From JANRKG01 sp033763635 (GTDB lineage: Bacteria; Cyanobacteriota; Cyanobacteriia; GCF-001939115): a stretch of DNA of 8,781 nt. Position numbers and translations under genes: made by a program. The stretch's first letter is position 1. Every line of letters starts with the position of its first letter. This document shows positions 6,351-8,781 of this stretch, in pieces. The stretch is taken from positions 1 to 8,781 of the forward strand of contig JANRKG010000216.1 of NCBI GenBank assembly GCA_033763635.1, written 5' to 3'. The notes below the pieces were generated by a model, which worked only from the letters and a program-made list of their open reading frames with translations, was not told the origin of the DNA and searched no databases.

Positions 6351-6939
6351 CACCCACCTCCCGCTTCACATCAAATTCCCGGTGCCAGCCTCGCTCGATC
6401 ACCTGCCACAGGGCACCGCCAGGGGTGCAAATCTTCCCCTGAACCGTGCGAATGAACTGCTCTACAATCTGACGACTCGCGCCCTGATTGGCAGGATGGC
6501 GAAGGGCTAGCTGTAACTGAGCAGTCAGGGCAAAAGCCTCGCAAGGGGTCAACTGAAGGAGGATGGGCGGAGCCTTTTCCAGGGCTTTGAATTCCCCTGC
6601 AAACCGTCGCGCCTCCTCGTTGTCGTCGAACAGGTTGTCGTTAACGATGCGGAACCGCCAGCGATCGAGAATCCCCATCCCATGAACAACGAGATGCTCT
6701 CTCACCTCGTCTTCATCGCCCCTGCCCTGAGAAGTCAGCAGTCGAACCAGGGCATTCATCTGGGCGATGGTTAGTCTGCGAGGGTCCAGGTGGTAGGCAA
6801 CGGAGCCGTCATCGTCATCAGAAAGACTGGGGAAGGGAGCCAGGATCGGGAAGCCATCGGGGAACAAAGGCTTGATGGAATCAAAGGGTGTCGTAACATC
6901 CTCTCGCAAGAACAAACGGTAATCAGCAGTCTCAAGCAT
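6316..6939 (-). CDS. Hypothetical protein of the element (207 residues)
   Basis: I do not recognise a named family. The protein is soluble, with no membrane segment or signal peptide. It has an acidic patch SDDDDGS (40-46), a helical stretch LTIAQMNALVRLLTSQGRGD (56-75), a WRFRIVNDNLFDDNEEARRF segment (94-113) and a C-terminal helical part with LTPCEAFALTAQLQLALRHP (130-149) and QVIERGWHREFDV (179-191). The latter part seems like something conserved in cyanobacterial phage or plasmid proteins, but that is memory rather than a search. The ATG at 6939 has GAGG (6950-6947) seven bases ahead and lies nine bases after the nuclease stop. The stop lies inside the following gene. Position in the operon suggests a role in DNA processing, without direct evidence. 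Confidence 0.75.
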   Translation of the reverse strand: MLETADYRLFLREDVTTPFDSIKPLFPDGFPILAPFPSLSDDDDGSVAYHLDPRRLTIAQMNALVRLLTSQGRGDEDEVREHLVVHGMGILDRWRFRIVNDNLFDDNEEARRFAGEFKALEKAPPILLQLTPCEAFALTAQLQLALRHPANQGASRQIVEQFIRTVQGKICTPGGALWQVIERGWHREFDVKREVGGERSGSPESEG

Positions 6940-6948
6940 GGCTCAACC

Positions 6949-7431
6949 TCACAGTGAAACAACAGACTCGGCAATATTTTCAAGTTCAGCCAGGGGGACC
7001 AGCAAGCCCCTAGTGAAGTAGTCCCCCGCCTGGTGAGAATTAGGGATGGAGCGCTGGGGGTAGACGCGCTCCCATAAGGACAGGTGGGGGCGCAGCTTCT
7101 CCAGGCGGACGGCATACACCAGCAACAGAGGCGGGATGAAGTACAGAAGCATATCAGCCTGGGAGCTATAGGCCCATCCGGGCTTATTTTCTCGATCGAC
7201 GCTCACGGTTTCAATAAAGGCGCGGCCCGTCTTTGCAGCCGTCCAGTCGCTCTTGATTTCAATCGTGAATTCCTCTCCAGTTTCCCGGTCCCGGTATAGG
7301 CGATCGATGCCCTGTCTCTGCTGCTCGTCGGTGGCGCGGCGAATCTCAAAGCGCGGGGAGAATGCCGCGTCCAGGATCACTTCTCCCCTGACTCCTGATC
7401 TGTGGGTGTCCTTAAATCGGTAAGCGGTCAT
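6949..7431 (-). CDS. Small PD-(D/E)XK-type nuclease-like protein
   Basis: This 160-residue protein has the motif order of a restriction-endonuclease-like fold. E17 is in GVRGEVILD, D43 in GIDRLYRD, then E58-I-K60 in TIEIKSDW. Next come IETVSVDRENKPGWAYSSQA and DMLLYF, the E...K-x-GW...ADxLLYF pattern I recall from phage and resolvase-like nucleases. These residues would bind the metal for phosphodiester cleavage; the substrate is unknown. Longer in-frame starts reach 7506, but ATG at 7431 is preferred: GGAGG (7441-7437) sits five bases ahead, and the ATG shares ATGA with the stop of the upstream methyltransferase. That coupling suggests a functional pair. Options are a processing nuclease for the Rad52-like protein, a Holliday-junction or flap nuclease, or a restriction partner of the methylase. 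Confidence 0.72.
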   Translation of the reverse strand: MTAYRFKDTHRSGVRGEVILDAAFSPRFEIRRATDEQQRQGIDRLYRDRETGEEFTIEIKSDWTAAKTGRAFIETVSVDRENKPGWAYSSQADMLLYFIPPLLLVYAVRLEKLRPHLSLWERVYPQRSIPNSHQAGDYFTRGLLVPLAELENIAESVVSL

Positions 7432-8781
7432 GGGGTCCTCCAGTCGGTAATGAAGGTGAAAGGGCAGGGTAGGCCCTGCTTCTGCCAGGAGAAGTTTTTG
7501 CGCCAAACGAACCAGGCAACTGTCACCTGATCGCCGCCGTTGGTATCCTCCCGAAACTGGGGGCGAGGGTTAAAGACAATCACATTGGTTAGGTGGTCGG
7601 CATGTTCCTTCATCCACTCGGCGCGGTTGCCGCAGGGTTCGAGCCAAGACAGGCGCAGCAGGAAGGCGACCCCGACTAATGAGAACTCCCAGGACAGGGG
7701 AAGGATTTGATGGGCCTGATTGAAAGGGGGATTGGTGATCGTCCATTCAGGAATGTCACCCTCAAAAACTTCCTGAACGATCGCTTCCCAGTTCGATCGC
7801 AAGGTTGCGTCAAATGGCTCAGCGTAGTCAAAGCTGTATTTTGGCTTCAGGTCTGCCATGAAAGCATAGGCGCGTGTCTCTTCCGTCAGGAAGTTTGCCA
7901 TCCTGCCGTCCCCAGCGCAGGGGTCCAGCGCCTCGCCAGTAATTTCAATCTGATCGGTGAGCGCCCGGATCAGGCCATCAGGGGAATAGTATTTGTCTCC
8001 CTCGATGCGTTCTTTCCGCGAGGAAGGTTCCTCCGTGACTGGTTCCACCTCCGGTGAGGCATGAGGCTGCATTGCCTCATGCAGCAGCACATCCTCGATC
8101 GTGACCTGCTGCTTCCACATCCGACAGTCACCACCGAGATCCTCACCTGTAGCCAATTGCAGGTGTCGGGCGTGACAAAAGTAATCAGATTCTAGTCCGG
8201 CTGCATAGTGTTGACAGGTCAGGCAAGAAGTTGACGGCTTGCTGGGTTCTGGTTGAGCCTCGGATTGAAGGCGGTTCAGTAGACGCTGAATCCCTTCCTG
8301 TTTTTCGTTCCAGTATTTCCAGGCGTGTTGGGCACTGGGAAAGGCCAGGGGAAAGGGAGTGCCGATTTTCTCGTTACGAACCACGAACCCTTCACTACCT
8401 CTCACCTTCCAAGGTTCGATCGTCCCCAATTGAGAGAAGAGATTTTTCATAAACTCCAGGGTGGGAACTGGCTTAGGCCGATCATCCTGAGTCAAAACAG
8501 CCGGTGCTTCCGGTGCTTCCGACCTGGGAGCCTCTTCCGGAGCGGGTTCGATCGCCTCTTCCCTGGGAGTCGTCAGCACCTCAAGGGCCTGCCTCAGGCT
8601 AAATCCGTCACGCGTGTCGGATTTGAGTTGGTCCCTATTTCGGTACACCCGCATATAGCGCTGAGCATTTCTCTCGGAGAGTTCGGGGCAGCTCTTTCCC
8701 AACCACGACAACCATTCCCCGTGGGGAATCTGCTCTTTAGCCAGACATAGTTTCTCTCCGGCAATCAGGGCGGACTGCACC
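7428..8781 (-). CDS. DUF3102 / DNA adenine methyltransferase fusion (5' end missing)
   Basis: About 450 residues are visible; the gene runs off the right edge. The GTG at 8780 is probably an internal valine, because DUF3102 normally begins some residues earlier. Numbering from it, residues 1-70 are DUF3102, with IAGEKLCLAKEQIPHGEWLS and a helix-turn-helix-like NAQRYMRVYRN. DUF3102 is common on phages and plasmids. Residues 72-105 are a Pro/Glu-rich linker. Residues 105-175 are unassigned. C186, C189, C202 and C219 with nearby histidines suggest a metal cluster. Residues 262-450 form a class I methyltransferase: YYSPDGLI, SAM-binding DPCAGDG (286-292) and catalytic TNPPF (349-353), typical of N6-adenine methylases. 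The target sequence cannot be read. It heads the visible operon and its TGA overlaps the next gene's ATG. Confidence 0.85.
   Translation of the reverse strand, partial: VQSALIAGEKLCLAKEQIPHGEWLSWLGKSCPELSERNAQRYMRVYRNRDQLKSDTRDGFSLRQALEVLTTPREEAIEPAPEEAPRSEAPEAPAVLTQDDRPKPVPTLEFMKNLFSQLGTIEPWKVRGSEGFVVRNEKIGTPFPLAFPSAQHAWKYWNEKQEGIQRLLNRLQSEAQPEPSKPSTSCLTCQHYAAGLESDYFCHARHLQLATGEDLGGDCRMWKQQVTIEDVLLHEAMQPHASPEVEPVTEEPSSRKERIEGDKYYSPDGLIRALTDQIEITGEALDPCAGDGRMANFLTEETRAYAFMADLKPKYSFDYAEPFDATLRSNWEAIVQEVFEGDIPEWTITNPPFNQAHQILPLSWEFSLVGVAFLLRLSWLEPCGNRAEWMKEHADHLTNVIVFNPRPQFREDTNGGDQVTVAWFVWRKNFSWQKQGLPCPFTFITDWRTP
8059..8082. repeat. Perfect 9-bp inverted repeat inside the methyltransferase gene
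   Basis: GCATGAGGC (8059-8067) and GCCTCATGC (8074-8082) are exact reverse complements around a six-base loop. The site codes for the linker between the cysteine cluster and the methyltransferase domain, where protein constraint should be low. Confidence 0.6.
8501..8518. repeat. Tandem 9-bp repeat in the linker
   Basis: CCGGTGCTT is repeated twice in direct tandem. It encodes Glu-Ala-Pro twice in the Pro/Glu-rich linker after DUF3102. It is probably slippage-prone low-complexity coding sequence with no separate function. Confidence 0.5.

Larger units (their letters stand above)
4284..8781. mobile_element. Left part of a tRNA-Ser-targeted integrative element (incomplete)
   Basis: An outward-reading tyrosine recombinase sits right after a tRNA gene. 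It faces a compact minus-strand operon of DNA modification, nuclease, DNA-binding and strand-annealing genes of phage or plasmid type, and base composition is GC-richer than in the core genes to the left. Together these indicate an integrated element or prophage-like island. No capsid, terminase, conjugation or replication gene is visible, so its transfer class is unknown. The far end is outside the window. CGATCG sites are frequent inside it, which suggests a long history in cyanobacterial hosts. Confidence 0.65.

Noticed and set aside
6096..6510. Two plus-strand open frames of about 116-119 residues
   Set aside because: They lie opposite two well-supported minus-strand genes and have the composition of non-coding frames in GC-rich sequence.
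7432..7506. Longer start for the nuclease-like gene at 7506
   Set aside because: The extra 25 residues lie within the 3' end of the methyltransferase gene, while ATG 7431 has a strong ribosome site and an ATGA overlap.
7620..7650. CAGGGTTCGAGCC, resembling a tRNA T arm and a possible second att site
   Set aside because: It shares only a few bases with the tRNA-Ser 3' end and lies inside the methyltransferase gene.
8714..8729. Palindrome ATTCCCC-GT-GGGGAAT
   Set aside because: It encodes the conserved IPHGEW segment of DUF3102, so codon constraint explains it well enough.
8325..8750. Plus-strand open frame of 141 residues opposite the methyltransferase
   Set aside because: It is a shadow of the minus-strand gene with no ribosome site and no recognisable protein features.
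1..8781. CRISPR array or insertion sequence
   Set aside because: No regularly spaced repeats, no transposase and no terminal inverted repeats were seen.

Overview
The window looks like a cyanobacterial chromosome. GlyQ, a DUF4079 membrane protein and ComEC are of cyanobacterial type, the tRNA gene has no encoded CCA, and CGATCG sites (the core of the HIP1 repeat GCGATCGC) are scattered throughout. Full HIP1 octamers lie at 3955-3962 and 5542-5549. No species can be named from the sequence alone.

Bases 1-4283 read as ordinary core genome, all on the + strand. They hold glyQ (glycyl-tRNA synthetase alpha chain), then a likely promoter and a two-gene unit of a four-helix DUF4079 protein and the DNA-uptake channel ComEC, then tRNA-Ser(CGA). 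The ComEC metallo-beta-lactamase-like domain has lost nearly all of its metal ligands.

From 4284 to the right edge the window appears to be the tRNA-proximal end of an integrative element. A tyrosine recombinase starts about 130 bases past the 3' end of the tRNA and reads away from it. Facing it is a tightly packed minus-strand operon. Read in its own direction the operon runs: DUF3102/adenine-methyltransferase fusion (5' end off the window), small PD-(D/E)XK-type nuclease, an unknown 207-residue protein, a small helix-turn-helix protein, and a Rad52-like single-strand annealing protein. Starts and stops overlap (ATGA, GTGA) or lie within a few bases, so the set is probably translated from one message whose promoter lies beyond the window. 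The last gene overlaps the integrase 3' end tail to tail. The right half is also GC-richer than the glyQ-comEC half. The far end of the element and its second attachment site are not in the window.

The inferred role of the module is integration at tRNA-Ser, strand annealing with a nuclease partner for homologous recombination, and DNA modification. The methyltransferase-nuclease coupling and the two unknown proteins are the least familiar parts.
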